From Streptomyces sp. CA-278952 (GTDB lineage: Bacteria > Actinomycetota > Actinomycetes > Streptomycetales > Streptomycetaceae), in NCBI RefSeq assembly GCF_028747205.1, contig NZ_CP112880.1, forward strand, positions 6,731,501 to 6,795,500: a stretch of DNA of 64,000 bases, written 5' to 3'. Under the pieces are notes generated by a model. That model was given only the letters and a program-made list of their open reading frames with translations, did no database searches and was not told the DNA's origin. A program made the translations under genes and the position numbers. Shown one piece after another: positions 44,896-53,776 of the stretch. The stretch's first letter is position 1; every line of letters starts with the position of its first letter.

Positions 44896-45708
44896 GTGTC
44901 GACGCCGTTCTATGTCTCACCCCAGCAGGCCATGGCCGACCGGGCGGAATACGCCCGCAAGGGCATCGCCCGTGGTCGCAGCCTCGTTGTGCTGCAGTAT
45001 GCCGACGGCATTGTGTTCGTCGGCGAGAACCCGTCCCGCGCACTGCACAAGTTCAGCGAGATCTATGACCGGATCGGCTTCGCGGCCGCCGGCAAGTACA
45101 ACGAGTACGAGAACCTCCGCATCGGCGGAGTGCGCTACGCCGATCTGCGCGGATACACCTACGACCGGGACGACGTGACGGCCCGTGGGCTGGCCAACGT
45201 CTACGCCCAGACGCTCGGCACCATCTTCTCCAGCGCGGCCGAGAAGCCGTACGAGGTGGAGCTGGTGGTCGCCGAGGTCGGCAGCGCGGCCGAGGGCGAC
45301 CAGATCTACCGGCTGCCGCACGACGGTTCGATCGTGGACGAGCACGGCTCGGTCGCGGTCGGCGGCAACTCCGAACAGATCAGCACCTTCCTCGACCAGC
45401 GCCACCGCGACGGCATGACGCTGGCCGAGGCGCTCAAGCTGGCCGTCCAGGCGCTCTCGCGGGAGCCGGGCGGCGGCGAGCGGGAGATCCCCGCGGAGCG
45501 CCTGGAGGTCGCGGTCCTGGACCGCACCCGCCCCCAGCAGCGCAAGTTCAAGCGGATCGTCGGCCGCCAGCTGGCCCGGCTGCTGGACACGGAGGCCGCC
45601 GGCAGCACGCCGACGGACGCCCCGTCCGACACCGAGGACACCGACATCGCGGACGGCACGGACCGTGCCGACAACGCTCCCGACTCCACGGAGGAGACGG
45701 ACAAGTAG
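44896..45708 (+). CDS. prcA: 20S proteasome alpha subunit
   Basis: Forms the outer rings and gate of the 20S proteasome, 270 residues. It starts STPFYVSPQQAMADRAEYARKGIARG, with the alpha-type N-terminal helix and the substrate-pore residues. The ending from about residue 235 is a disordered Asp/Thr-rich tail (DTEDTDIADGTDRAD). GTG start 44896 behind AAAGGGACGG. The end of the gene faces a strong terminator. Confidence 0.96.
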   Translation: MSTPFYVSPQQAMADRAEYARKGIARGRSLVVLQYADGIVFVGENPSRALHKFSEIYDRIGFAAAGKYNEYENLRIGGVRYADLRGYTYDRDDVTARGLANVYAQTLGTIFSSAAEKPYEVELVVAEVGSAAEGDQIYRLPHDGSIVDEHGSVAVGGNSEQISTFLDQRHRDGMTLAEALKLAVQALSREPGGGEREIPAERLEVAVLDRTRPQQRKFKRIVGRQLARLLDTEAAGSTPTDAPSDTEDTDIADGTDRADNAPDSTEETDK

Positions 45709-45735
45709 GGGACGAGCGGCGCCCCTCGGGGCGCT

Positions 45736-45763
45736 GTGCCCCCGGGTCCCGGCCCGGGGGCAC
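45736..45763. terminator. Bidirectional terminator after prcA
   Basis: GTGCCCCCGGG (45736-45746) with CCCGGGGGCAC (45753-45763), perfect. It lies between the convergent prcA and LacI-type genes. Confidence 0.85.
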
Positions 45764-45765
45764 CG

Positions 45766-46800
45766 TCATGTCCGGGCGGCGGGCGGCGGCGCCGTGGAGC
45801 CGCGTACGACGAGCCGGACCGGCAGACCGCCCCGCTCGACGGGGCGGCCGTCCAGCACCGCGAGCAGCGCCTCCATGCCGCGCTCCCCGACCTGCTCCGC
45901 CGGCAGCCGCACGGTGGTCAGCTCCGGCTCCAGCGCGGTGGCCAGGGCCAGGTCGTCGAATCCGGTGACCGACAGTTCGTCCGGCACCCGCAGGCCGAGC
46001 CTGCGGGCCGCCTTGCAGGCCCCGGCGGCCAGGATGTCGTCGTCGCAGATGATTGCGGTGGGCCGGTCACCGGAGACGGACAGGGCCTGTTCGGCCGCCT
46101 CGCGCCCCGCCCGTACCTCCAGCGGGGCGCGCACCGTGCGCACCGTCGCGTCCCCCGCCGCTCCCAGCGCGCCGTGCAGCGCCCGGGCGCGCACCGCGAA
46201 GGTCCAAGTGTCCACGGCGGACGCCAGATGCAGGAAGCGGCGGTGGCCGAGCCCCAGCAGATGGTCCGTCACCTGCCTCATCCCGTCGGCGATGTCGAGG
46301 TTCACATGGGCGGCGGGCCCGGTGTCCGACGGGTCGCTGTCCAGCATCACCAGCGGCAGATCGGCTCCGTGCAGCGCTCCCAGCGCGTCGGCTGCCATCG
46401 AGGACGCGATGACCCCGTCGAGCGCGGCGCGGGCCGAGGCGAACGGGTCGCGGGCCGGGCCCGTGCCGTCGGGCGAGGGGTAGAGCACCACGCCGAAGCC
46501 GTGCCCGGCGGCGAGCTCCGCGGCCCCGGCGTACACCCGCGCGAAGAACTCGTTGGTGAGCGCGGGCACCACCAGCAGCGCGGTCCTGGTGCGGCCGAGC
46601 CGCAGACTGCGCGCCGCCAGATTGGGCCGGTAGCCGATCTCCGCCGCGGTGTCGCGGACCCGCTGGGCCGTGGTCTCCGACACCCTGCCCGGCCACTTCT
46701 CGCCGAGCACCAGGGAGACCGTCGCCTGGGAGACGCCCGCCGCACGGGCCACGTCGCGGCTGGTGGGCCGGGCGGGGACGGGCTGCTGCGCGCTGGTCAC
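45766..46800 (-). CDS. LacI-family transcriptional regulator
   Basis: Regulator of 344 residues. The N-terminal LacI helix-turn-helix is TSRDVARAAGVSQATVSLVLGEKWPGRVSETTAQRV, with the hinge RPNLAARSLRLGRT. The periplasmic-binding-like core has TGFDDLALATALEPELTTVRLP, normally a sugar or nucleoside site. GTG start 46798-46800 behind GGAGG. It is divergent from the MFS gene, which is its probable target. The inducer is not predictable. Confidence 0.92.
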   Translation of the reverse strand: MTSAQQPVPARPTSRDVARAAGVSQATVSLVLGEKWPGRVSETTAQRVRDTAAEIGYRPNLAARSLRLGRTRTALLVVPALTNEFFARVYAGAAELAAGHGFGVVLYPSPDGTGPARDPFASARAALDGVIASSMAADALGALHGADLPLVMLDSDPSDTGPAAHVNLDIADGMRQVTDHLLGLGHRRFLHLASAVDTWTFAVRARALHGALGAAGDATVRTVRAPLEVRAGREAAEQALSVSGDRPTAIICDDDILAAGACKAARRLGLRVPDELSVTGFDDLALATALEPELTTVRLPAEQVGERGMEALLAVLDGRPVERGGLPVRLVVRGSTAPPPAART

Positions 46801-46863
46801 TCGTGCCTCCGTGCGGGATGTTTCCGTAACGCCGCGAGGTGGACCCGCGAACTGCGCACATGG

Positions 46864-46890
46864 TACGTATGAACCTCGACGTTATACGTA
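46864..46890. promoter_or_regulatory. Operator candidates between LacI-type and MFS genes
   Basis: TACGTA (46864-46869) and TACGTA (46885-46890) lie 15 bases apart in ATACGTA-type contexts, in the 133-bp divergent region; GTTATACGTAAC is nearly palindromic. This is a natural place for LacI-type control of both genes. Confidence 0.55.
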
Positions 46891-46933
46891 ACACCTCGGG
46901 CGGCGCAGCCGGCCGGGGCGGAGAGGGGCGGAC

Positions 46934-48193
46934 ATGGCCGCGGGATATCTGGACATCCTCCGGGCGCGGCATGCCGCCCGGCTGCTGACGGGCACCCTGG
47001 TGGGGCGGCTGCCCAACGGCACCGCGCACATCGCGATCGTGCTGTTCACCCGGGCGGAGGGCGGCAGCTACACCCTGGCCGGTGTGCTCGCCGCCGCCTA
47101 CGGACTGGCCACCGCCGTCGGGCAGCCGCTGCTCGGCCGGGCGGTCGACCTCTACGGGCAGCCCCGCGTCCAGCTCCCGGCCGCCGTGGTCTCCGCGCTC
47201 GGCATGTCGCTGCTGGCCGTCACCGGCCTCTCCTCGCTCCCGCTGGCCTACCTCGCCGTCATCGTCGCGGGAGTCGCCACGCCCCCGCTGGAGGGTGGCC
47301 TGCGGGCCCTGTGGCCCAGCGTCCTCAAGGGCGAGGGCCAGGTGCACCGGGCCTACGCCATGGACGCCGTGGCGCAGGAGATCATGTTCACCGTCGGCCC
47401 GCTCCTGGTGACGCTGCTCGTCTCGCTCTGGTCGCCTGCCGCCGCGTTGCTCGTCATCAACGCCATCGGCGTCCTCGGCGCCCTCTCGGTCGTCCTGTCC
47501 GAGCCCTCGCGCACCTGGCGCTCCGCGCCCCGCGAGGCGCACTGGCTCGGCGCCCTGCGCTCGCCCGGACTCCTCGCCCTGCTCGGCGCGTTCTTCTTCG
47601 TCGGGCTCGCCCTCGGCTCCATCACGGTGGCCGGGGTGGCGTACGCGGACGACCACGGCCGGGAATCGGTGTACGGGTGGCTGATGGCCGCACTCGGGCT
47701 CGGCGCGCTGATCGGCGGACTCGGCTACGGGGCGCGGCAGTGGGCCGGCGCCCCCGAGAAGCGGCTGCGGTTCATCGTCGGGCTGCTGGCACTGGGCTAT
47801 CTGCCGCTGACGCTCACCCCCTCGGTGCCCGTCATGACCGCCCTCGCCGCCCTCGCCGGAGTGTTCCTCGCACCGGCCATCGCCTGCTCCTTCATCGTGG
47901 TCGACCGGCACGCCCCGCGCGGCACGGTGACCGAGGCGTTCTCCTGGCTCGTCACCACGTTCGGCGTGGGCGCGGCGGCCGGGACGGCCGTCGCGGGACC
48001 GGCCGTCGAACTCGGCTCGACCGCCTGGAGCTTCGCCGTCGCCGGGGCCGGGGGAGTGGCCGCCCTGGTGGTCCTCCTGGCCACCGGGAACGTCCTCGCG
48101 CCCCCTTCCCGTACGCCCGCCGTCGTGACGGGATCGGAAAATGATCGAAACGGAGCCGTCGAACCCGGTTTCAGCTCAGGCCATAAGGCGTAA
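46934..48193 (+). CDS. MFS transporter
   Basis: Twelve-helix major-facilitator protein of 419 residues. It starts MAAGYLDILRARHAARLLTGTLVGRLPNGTAHIAI, with an MFS loop-like GRAVDLYGQPRVQ after helix 2. It resembles exporters or sugar-type MFS proteins of actinobacteria, but the substrate is unknown. ATG 46934, behind GGAGAGGGG. It sits between prcA and pafA, but there is no sign that it belongs to the proteasome system; its regulator is the divergent LacI-type gene. Confidence 0.88.
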   Translation: MAAGYLDILRARHAARLLTGTLVGRLPNGTAHIAIVLFTRAEGGSYTLAGVLAAAYGLATAVGQPLLGRAVDLYGQPRVQLPAAVVSALGMSLLAVTGLSSLPLAYLAVIVAGVATPPLEGGLRALWPSVLKGEGQVHRAYAMDAVAQEIMFTVGPLLVTLLVSLWSPAAALLVINAIGVLGALSVVLSEPSRTWRSAPREAHWLGALRSPGLLALLGAFFFVGLALGSITVAGVAYADDHGRESVYGWLMAALGLGALIGGLGYGARQWAGAPEKRLRFIVGLLALGYLPLTLTPSVPVMTALAALAGVFLAPAIACSFIVVDRHAPRGTVTEAFSWLVTTFGVGAAAGTAVAGPAVELGSTAWSFAVAGAGGVAALVVLLATGNVLAPPSRTPAVVTGSENDRNGAVEPGFSSGHKA

Positions 48194-48196
48194 TGT
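48191..48196 (+). promoter_or_regulatory. pafA -10 box, leaderless type
   Basis: TAATGT six bases before ATG 48203, overlapping the MFS stop codon, with no ribosome-binding site between. Confidence 0.5.
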
Positions 48197-48202
48197 TCAG
48201 TC

Positions 48203-49564
48203 ATGGACCGCCGCATTTTCGGGCTGGAGAACGAGTACGGCGTCACGTGCACGTTCAGGGGACAGCGCCGACTGTCACCTGACGAAGTGGCGCGCTACCT
48301 CTTCCGCCGTGTTGTGTCATGGGGCCGCAGCAGCAATGTCTTTCTGCGGAACGGCGCCCGCCTCTACCTCGACGTGGGATCGCATCCGGAATATGCAACC
48401 CCCGAATGCGACAACGTGACCGAACTGGTCACGCACGACAAGGCGGGCGAGCGCATTCTCGAAGGCCTGCTCGTCGACGCCGAACGCCGCCTGCACGAGG
48501 AGGGAATCGCGGGCGACGTCTATCTCTTCAAGAACAACACCGACTCGGCGGGAAACTCCTACGGCTGCCACGAGAACTACCTCGTCGCCCGCCACGGAGA
48601 ATTCTCCCGGCTCGCGGACATCCTCATTCCGTTCCTCGTCACCAGGCAGCTGATCTGCGGTGCGGGCAAGGTGCTCCAGACCCCGCGCGGCGCGGTCTAC
48701 TGCGTCAGCCAGCGTGCCGAGCACATCTGGGAGGGCGTCAGCTCCGCGACCACCCGCTCCCGGCCGATCATCAACACCCGCGACGAACCCCACGCCGACG
48801 CCGAGCGGTACCGCCGCCTCCACGTCATCGTCGGCGACTCGAACATGTCCGAGACGACCATGCTGCTCAAGGTCGGCGCCACCGACCTGGTGCTCCGCAT
48901 GATCGAGGCGGGCACGGTGATGCGCGACCTGACCCTGGAGAACCCGATCCGGGCGATCCGCGAGGTCAGCCACGACCTCACCGGGCAGCGCAAGGTGCGC
49001 CTGGCCAGCGGCCGGGAGGCCTCGGCCATCGAGGTCCAGCGGGAGTACTACGAGAAGGCCGTGGACTTCGTCGAGCGCCGGGGCATCCGCACCGGCACCG
49101 TCGACCAGGTCCTGGAGCTGTGGGGCCGCACCCTGGACGCGATCGAGGCCGAGGACCTCGACCGGATCGACACCGAGATCGACTGGGTCATGAAGTACAA
49201 GCTCATCGAGCGGTACCGGGCCAAGCACAACATGACCATGTCGAATCCGCGGGTCGCCCAGATAGACCTCGCCTACCACGACATCCACCGCCGCCGAGGC
49301 CTCTTCTACCTCCTGGAGCGCAAGGGGCAGACCGCCCGCATCTGCAACGACCTGAAGATCTTCGAGGGCAAGTCGGTGCCCCCGCAGACCACCCGGGCAC
49401 GGCTGCGCGGCGACTTCATCCGCAGGGCCCAGGAGCAGCGGCGGGACTTCACCGTCGACTGGGTCCACCTCAAGCTCAACGACCAGGCGCAGCGCACGGT
49501 GTTGTGCAAGGACCCGTTCCGTTCCGTGGACGAGCGGGTGGAGAAGCTGATCGCCGGCATGTGA
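48203..49564 (+). CDS. pafA: Pup-protein ligase PafA
   Basis: Ligates the C-terminal Glu of Pup to lysines of target proteins, using ATP. It has 453 residues of the glutamine-synthetase-like family and lacks the Dop-specific loop. Motifs are [13 protein letters not shown] (acidic metal ligand), [45 protein letters not shown], and [28 protein letters not shown]. It has no ribosome-binding site but a -10-like TAATGT six bases upstream, so a leaderless mRNA is likely. It is split from pup-prcBA by the LacI/MFS pair, as in S. coelicolor. Confidence 0.97.
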   Translation: MDRRIFGLENEYGVTCTFRGQRRLSPDEVARYLFRRVVSWGRSSNVFLRNGARLYLDVGSHPEYATPECDNVTELVTHDKAGERILEGLLVDAERRLHEEGIAGDVYLFKNNTDSAGNSYGCHENYLVARHGEFSRLADILIPFLVTRQLICGAGKVLQTPRGAVYCVSQRAEHIWEGVSSATTRSRPIINTRDEPHADAERYRRLHVIVGDSNMSETTMLLKVGATDLVLRMIEAGTVMRDLTLENPIRAIREVSHDLTGQRKVRLASGREASAIEVQREYYEKAVDFVERRGIRTGTVDQVLELWGRTLDAIEAEDLDRIDTEIDWVMKYKLIERYRAKHNMTMSNPRVAQIDLAYHDIHRRRGLFYLLERKGQTARICNDLKIFEGKSVPPQTTRARLRGDFIRRAQEQRRDFTVDWVHLKLNDQAQRTVLCKDPFRSVDERVEKLIAGM

Positions 49565-49582
49565 GCCGGCGTCACCGCGGCA

Positions 49583-49626
49583 CGGCCCCGGCCCCCAGGA
49601 CCCACCGGTCCTGGGGGCCGGGGCCG
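49583..49626 (+). terminator. Very long perfect terminator after pafA
   Basis: Twenty paired bases with no mismatch (49583-49602 and 49607-49626) and a CACC loop, 19 bases after the stop. Confidence 0.8.
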
Positions 49627-49713
49627 TCCGTGCGGGGTCCGGCCTCCATCGGATCAAAGGGCCTAGAGTGTTGCGGGACCGATTCACCGTGCCCCCTGAG
49701 ATCTGAGGAACCA

Positions 49714-50652
49714 GTGCGCCGAATTGCCGGCCTTCTTCTCGCCCCCCTCCTGCTGCTGACAGCAGTGGCGTGCGGTAGCGACGACAAGGCCTCCGACTCC
49801 GCCTCGTCCAAGAACGGCGTCCCCGCGATCACCGCGGGCGCCAAGTTCGGCGAGAAGCCCACCCTCTCCAAGGGTGAGGGTGACCCGCCCAAGGAGCTGA
49901 AGACCGAGGTCCTCAGCGAGGGGGACGGCGCGAAGCTCAAGAACGGCGACGCGATCCAGGTCAACTACCTCGGCCAGGCGTGGGACTCCACCAAGCCGTT
50001 CGACAACAGCTTCGACCGCAAGCAGCCCTTCGACCTCACGCTGGGCGCCGGAATGGTCATCCAGGGCTGGGACAAGGGCCTGGTCGGCCAGAAGGTCGGC
50101 AGCCGTGTCCAGCTGGTCATTCCGCCGGAGCTCGGCTACGGCGAGCAGGGCCAGGGCGACATCAAGGCCAACGCCACGCTCGTGTTCGTCGTCGACATCC
50201 TGAAGGCCACCCAGGTCCCGGCCTCGGCCAAGGGCACCGAGGTCGCCCAGGACAACGTCGACCTGCCCAAGGTCGGGGTCAAAACCGACGGCAAGGCCCC
50301 GACGGTCACCATCCCCAAGGGCGACCCGCCGAAGAAGCTCGTCTCCAACTACGTCCTGGAGTCCGACGGCGAGGTCGTCAAGGAGTCCGACAGTGTCGTC
50401 GTGAACTACGTCGGCATGATCTGGAAGGGCGCCAAGGAGTTCGACAACACGTACACCACGGGCAAGACCCAGACCTTCCCGCTGTCCCAGGTCACCCTCA
50501 AGGGCCTGAAGAACGGCCTGGTCGACAAGAAGGTCGGCAGCCGGGTGCTGCTCGTCATCCCGCCGGACCAGGCCTTCGGAGACCAGCAGCAGCAGGCCAT
50601 CCCGAAGAACTCCACCCTGGTCTTCGCCGTGGACATCCTCGCCAAGGTGTAA
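49714..50652 (+). CDS. Lipoprotein with two FKBP-type isomerase domains
   Basis: Exported peptidyl-prolyl isomerase of 312 residues. The signal peptide starts (M)RRIAGLLLAPLLLLTAVACG, with a lipobox-like AVAC, so the protein is probably anchored outside the membrane. The first FKBP domain is about residues 60-170 (FDLTLGAGMVIQGWDKGLVGQKVGSR, then IPPELGYGEQGQGDIKANATLVFVVDIL). The second is about 195-312 (QVTLKGLKNGLVDKKVGSR, IPPDQAFGDQQQQAIPKNSTLVFAVDIL). The second domain lacks the Trp of GWD, so it may be less active. GTG start 49714 behind GAGGAA. Confidence 0.88.
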   Translation: MRRIAGLLLAPLLLLTAVACGSDDKASDSASSKNGVPAITAGAKFGEKPTLSKGEGDPPKELKTEVLSEGDGAKLKNGDAIQVNYLGQAWDSTKPFDNSFDRKQPFDLTLGAGMVIQGWDKGLVGQKVGSRVQLVIPPELGYGEQGQGDIKANATLVFVVDILKATQVPASAKGTEVAQDNVDLPKVGVKTDGKAPTVTIPKGDPPKKLVSNYVLESDGEVVKESDSVVVNYVGMIWKGAKEFDNTYTTGKTQTFPLSQVTLKGLKNGLVDKKVGSRVLLVIPPDQAFGDQQQQAIPKNSTLVFAVDILAKV

Positions 50653-50696
50653 GACTGTCCCGGTTGTCCAGTTCATCATTTAGAGGAGCAGTTTCC

Positions 50697-51071
50697 GTGA
50701 GCATCGAGAAGCCCGAGGTCGACTTCCCGGGTGGCGAGCCGCCGGCCGACCTGCAGATCAAGGACATCTGGGAGGGCGACGGCGCGGTGGCCCAGGCCGG
50801 CCAGACCGTCTCCGTCCACTACGTGGGCGTGGCCTTCTCCACCGGCGAGGAGTTCGACGCCTCCTGGAACCGCGGCACCCCGCTGCAGTTCCAGCTCGGC
50901 GCCGGCCAGGTCATCTCCGGCTGGGACCAGGGCGTGCAGGGCATGAAGGTCGGCGGTCGCCGCGAGCTGATCATCCCCGCGCACCTCGCCTACGGCGAGC
51001 GCGGCGCCGGCGGCGGCAAGATCGCCCCGGGCGAGACGCTGATCTTCGTCTGCGACCTCGTAGCGGTCTGA
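50697..51071 (+). CDS. Cytosolic FKBP-type peptidyl-prolyl isomerase
   Basis: Small isomerase of 124 residues, about one FKBP domain, with no signal peptide. Active-site residues include VHYVGVAFSTGEEFDASW, the GQVISGWDQGVQGM with Trp, and IPAHLAYGERGAGGGKIAPGETLIFVCDL. It acts in protein folding. GTG start 50697 behind AGAGGAGC. It follows the lipoprotein FKBP by 44 bases, probably in one operon. Confidence 0.93.
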   Translation: MSIEKPEVDFPGGEPPADLQIKDIWEGDGAVAQAGQTVSVHYVGVAFSTGEEFDASWNRGTPLQFQLGAGQVISGWDQGVQGMKVGGRRELIIPAHLAYGERGAGGGKIAPGETLIFVCDLVAV

Positions 51072-51233
51072 TCCGTTCCGGTTGTGCGCATGAGGGCCTC
51101 CGCCGCACGGCGGGGGCCCTCACCGCTGTCCGGCGGGCCCGCCACCGCTCTCCGGCCGACGGCCCGCCTTTTGGTCCCCACACCCCGGGGCGGTACGGTC
51201 GACGGTCGTAGAGCAACAAGAGAAAGGGCGTCG

Positions 51234-52187
51234 ATGGCGATTGCCAAGGCCGAGCGGTTGATGAACCTCGCGCTGTGCCTGCTGGGGACCCGGCGCCCAC
51301 TCAGCAAGCGCGAACTCCGCGGATCCATCGAGGCCTACCTCGAAGCGGGTTCCGACGACTCCTTCAACCGGATGTTCGAGCGGGACAAGGACGATCTGCG
51401 CGAGCTCGGCCTCGTCATCGAGACCGTGGAGAACCTCGACGGCGACACCGGGTACCTGGCCCGCCGTGACAGCAACCGGCTGCCCCCCATCACCCTGGAC
51501 GCCGAGGAGGCCGCGGCCCTCGGCCTCGCCGCCAAGGTCTGGCAGCAGGCCCGCCTCGCCGGAGCCGCCAGCGGCGCCCTCCAGAAACTGCGGGCCGCGG
51601 GAATGCCGGAGGCCGAGGACGCCTACGAGGTCCACAGCGCCCTGGAACCCCGCATCCCCGTCCACGAGGCCGCCTTCGAACCCCTGATGCTGGCCTGCCG
51701 CGACCGGCGCCCCGTCACCTTCGACTACCGCAAGGCCAACTCCGCCCGCCCCGAGCAGCGCCAGGTCGAACCCTGGACCCTCGAATGCTGGCGCGGCCAC
51801 TGGTATCTGGCCGGCTGGGACCGCGAACGCGGCGCCGAACGCGTCTTCCGGCTCTCCCGCATCACCGGCAAGGTCCGCTCCCGCGCCGGGGCCTTCAGCG
51901 CCGAGGTGCCCGACGTCGTCACCGTCCGCGAGACCGTCGAGAGCTGGGCCGGCGAGACCGCGACCCGTACCGCCCGGATCAGGCTGCGCGCCGGAGCCGG
52001 CTACCCGCTGCGGTCGCGCGCGATAGCCGTGAGGGAACGCGGCGACGGCTGGGACGAGCTGGAGATCCCGTACGGGCACGGCCTCGACGCCTGGCTCGTC
52101 GAGTTCGGCCCGGACGTCGTCGTGGAGGAACCCGCCGATCTGCGGGCCGATGTGGTGGACCGGCTCCGCGCCGTGGCCAAGGACTAG
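51234..52187 (+). CDS. pafB: WYL-domain regulator PafB
   Basis: Part of the PafBC activator, which in mycobacteria controls the main DNA-damage response. It has 317 residues: a winged helix-turn-helix (MAIAKAERLMNLALCLLGTRRPLSKRELR onward) and a WYL domain with FDYRKAN, RQVEPWTLECWRGHWYLAGWDRERGAERVFRLSRI. ATG 51234 behind GAAAGGGCG. Followed by pafC after 13 bases, so the two are co-translated. Confidence 0.94.
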   Translation: MAIAKAERLMNLALCLLGTRRPLSKRELRGSIEAYLEAGSDDSFNRMFERDKDDLRELGLVIETVENLDGDTGYLARRDSNRLPPITLDAEEAAALGLAAKVWQQARLAGAASGALQKLRAAGMPEAEDAYEVHSALEPRIPVHEAAFEPLMLACRDRRPVTFDYRKANSARPEQRQVEPWTLECWRGHWYLAGWDRERGAERVFRLSRITGKVRSRAGAFSAEVPDVVTVRETVESWAGETATRTARIRLRAGAGYPLRSRAIAVRERGDGWDELEIPYGHGLDAWLVEFGPDVVVEEPADLRADVVDRLRAVAKD

Positions 52188-52200
52188 GGACAGGGAAACG

Positions 52201-53157
52201 ATGGCCACGAACGCGATCGACCAGACCCGCCGGATGCTGTCCCTGGTGACGTATCTGCGCGAGCGCCCCGGCGCCCACGTCCAGGACGTGGCACGGGCCT
52301 TCGGGATCACCGAGGACGAGCTGATCTCCGACCTCGACGTCCTGCCCATGTGCGGCACCAGCTTCCGCGGCGGGGACCTCCTCGACATCGACACCGACGG
52401 CGACCGGATCTGGTGGCACAACCCGGACGACGTCGCCGAGCCGCTCCGCCTCGCCGCCGACGAGGCCACCGCGCTGCTCGTCGCCGCCCGCGCCGTCGCC
52501 ACCCTGCCCGGCCTGCGCGAGAGCGACCGGCTCGCCCTCGTCCGCGCCACCGCCAAGCTGGAGACGGCCGCAGGCGAGTCGGGGGCGGCCAGCTCCCGCC
52601 TCTCGGTGACCTTCGAGGCGGAGGGCGGCGTCTTCGCCGACGTCGACCGGGCCATCTCCGAACGCCGCCGGCTCTGGCTGCGCTACTACTCGCCCGCCCG
52701 CGACGAACTCACCGAGCGGGAGGTGGACCCGATCCGGCTCTTCGCCGTCGGCCACACCTATATGGAGGGCTGGTGCCGGCTCTCCGAGGCCCGCCGGACC
52801 TTCCGGCTGGACCGGGTCGCCGAGATCCGCCTCCTCGACGCCCCCGCAGCCCCGCCCGAGCTGGAGCTGCGCGACCTGTCGGCGGGGCTGGTCCAGCCCG
52901 CCGCCGAGGACCCGGAAGTCGTCGTCGAGGTCGGCACCGGCGGCCGCTGGGTCGCGGAGTACTACCCGCACGACTCCGCCGAGGAACTCCCCGACGGCGG
53001 CCTGCGGATCACCCTGCGCACCCCGGACCCGGCCTCCCTGCGCCGGCTGGTCCTGCGTCTCGGCGGCGACGGCCGCATCGTCACCCCGCCGGAACTCGCG
53101 GACAGCGCCCGCGAGGCCGCCCGCGAGGCACTCGCCGCCTACGAGGACGCGGTCTGA
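52201..53157 (+). CDS. pafC: WYL-domain regulator PafC
   Basis: Partner of PafB, 318 residues. It begins ATNAIDQTRRMLSLVTYLRERPGAHVQDVARAFGITEDELISDLDVL, a winged helix, then a WYL-like domain with LRYYSPARDELTEREVDPIRLFAVGHTYMEGWCRLSEARRTFRLDRV. In mycobacteria the heterodimer activates DNA-repair genes; the WYL domain is thought to sense a damage-linked ligand, possibly ssDNA. ATG 52201 behind AGGGAAACG. Linked to pafA by conserved gene order rather than by function. Confidence 0.94.
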   Translation: MATNAIDQTRRMLSLVTYLRERPGAHVQDVARAFGITEDELISDLDVLPMCGTSFRGGDLLDIDTDGDRIWWHNPDDVAEPLRLAADEATALLVAARAVATLPGLRESDRLALVRATAKLETAAGESGAASSRLSVTFEAEGGVFADVDRAISERRRLWLRYYSPARDELTEREVDPIRLFAVGHTYMEGWCRLSEARRTFRLDRVAEIRLLDAPAAPPELELRDLSAGLVQPAAEDPEVVVEVGTGGRWVAEYYPHDSAEELPDGGLRITLRTPDPASLRRLVLRLGGDGRIVTPPELADSAREAAREALAAYEDAV

Positions 53158-53179
53158 GACCCGAGGAGGGGAGACAACG

Positions 53180-53491
53180 ATGAACCGGACGCCCCTGTTC
53201 CCGGCCACCACCACCGGGATCCGCCCGGCGCCCCTGCCCGGCGCCGGACCCGTCCCGGTGCCCGTACCCGCCGCCGTGCGCTTCCGGGCCGCCTGCCCCG
53301 ACTGCCGCGGGCGCTTCGAGCTGGCCGCCGAGGCGCTGCGCCTCGCGGTCGGCGCCACCAGCCGCACCACCTTCTACACCTTCACCTGCCCCGAGTGCGA
53401 CGCCTCGGTCCGTAAGCCCGCCGGGGAGCGCATCATCGAACTGCTCACCGGCGGCGGCGTACGGACGCTGCGCCTGCACACCGCCCTGTAG
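53180..53491 (+). CDS. Small zinc-ribbon-like protein
   Basis: I do not recognise this family by name. It has 103 residues: a Pro-rich start (about 35 residues) and two CxxC pairs, AACPDCRG and FTCPECDA, 28 residues apart, making a probable four-cysteine zinc site. The end is short and helical (GERIIELLTGGG). It may bind nucleic acid or act as a regulatory adaptor. ATG 53180 behind GAGGAGGGGAG. It lies between pafC and tatA. Confidence 0.65.
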   Translation: MNRTPLFPATTTGIRPAPLPGAGPVPVPVPAAVRFRAACPDCRGRFELAAEALRLAVGATSRTTFYTFTCPECDASVRKPAGERIIELLTGGGVRTLRLHTAL

Positions 53492-53533
53492 CGACCCGAC
53501 CGCCGCCGCCCCGTTGGAAGCCCTGTCGGGAGC

Positions 53534-53566
53534 CCCGTAGGAAGCCCGTAGGAAGCCCGTAGGAAG
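53534..53566. repeat. Three 11-bp repeats before the small membrane gene
   Basis: CCCGTAGGAAG occurs three times in perfect tandem (53534-53566), with a degenerate copy upstream (from about 53515). Each copy holds a GGAAG-type ribosome-binding sequence. Confidence 0.85.
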
Positions 53567-53578
53567 AGGCACCGCCGT

Positions 53579-53776
53579 ATGTTCTGGCCCATGCTCGCCA
53601 TCGCCCTGGGATTTTTGGGCATCGCCGTGCTCGGTGTGCTCGGCGTCAAGGTCTTCGTCGAGGCCCAGCGTCTCGGCCGGCAGGTCACGGTCACCACGGA
53701 GCGGATCAACCGGGCGTCCGAGGACCTCGAACGGGCGGCCACCCGCCTCGCGACCACCGGCGAAGGCCTGCGATAA
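53579..53776 (+). CDS. Small single-helix membrane protein
   Basis: A 65-residue protein. One N-terminal membrane helix (about 3-24, FWPMLAIALGFLGIAVLGVLGVKVF) is followed by an amphipathic helix (EAQRLGRQVTVTTERINRASEDLERAATRLATTG). No family is known to me. The topology resembles a TatA-like or small regulatory anchor and it stands before tatA, but it has no Tat features. ATG 53579 behind the repeated GGAAG. Confidence 0.65.
   Translation: MFWPMLAIALGFLGIAVLGVLGVKVFVEAQRLGRQVTVTTERINRASEDLERAATRLATTGEGLR

Noticed and set aside
48203..49564. A second Dop
   Set aside because: Related to Dop, but it lacks the Dop-specific loop present near residue 40 of the gene at 41828 and begins with the PafA-type [13 protein letters not shown].
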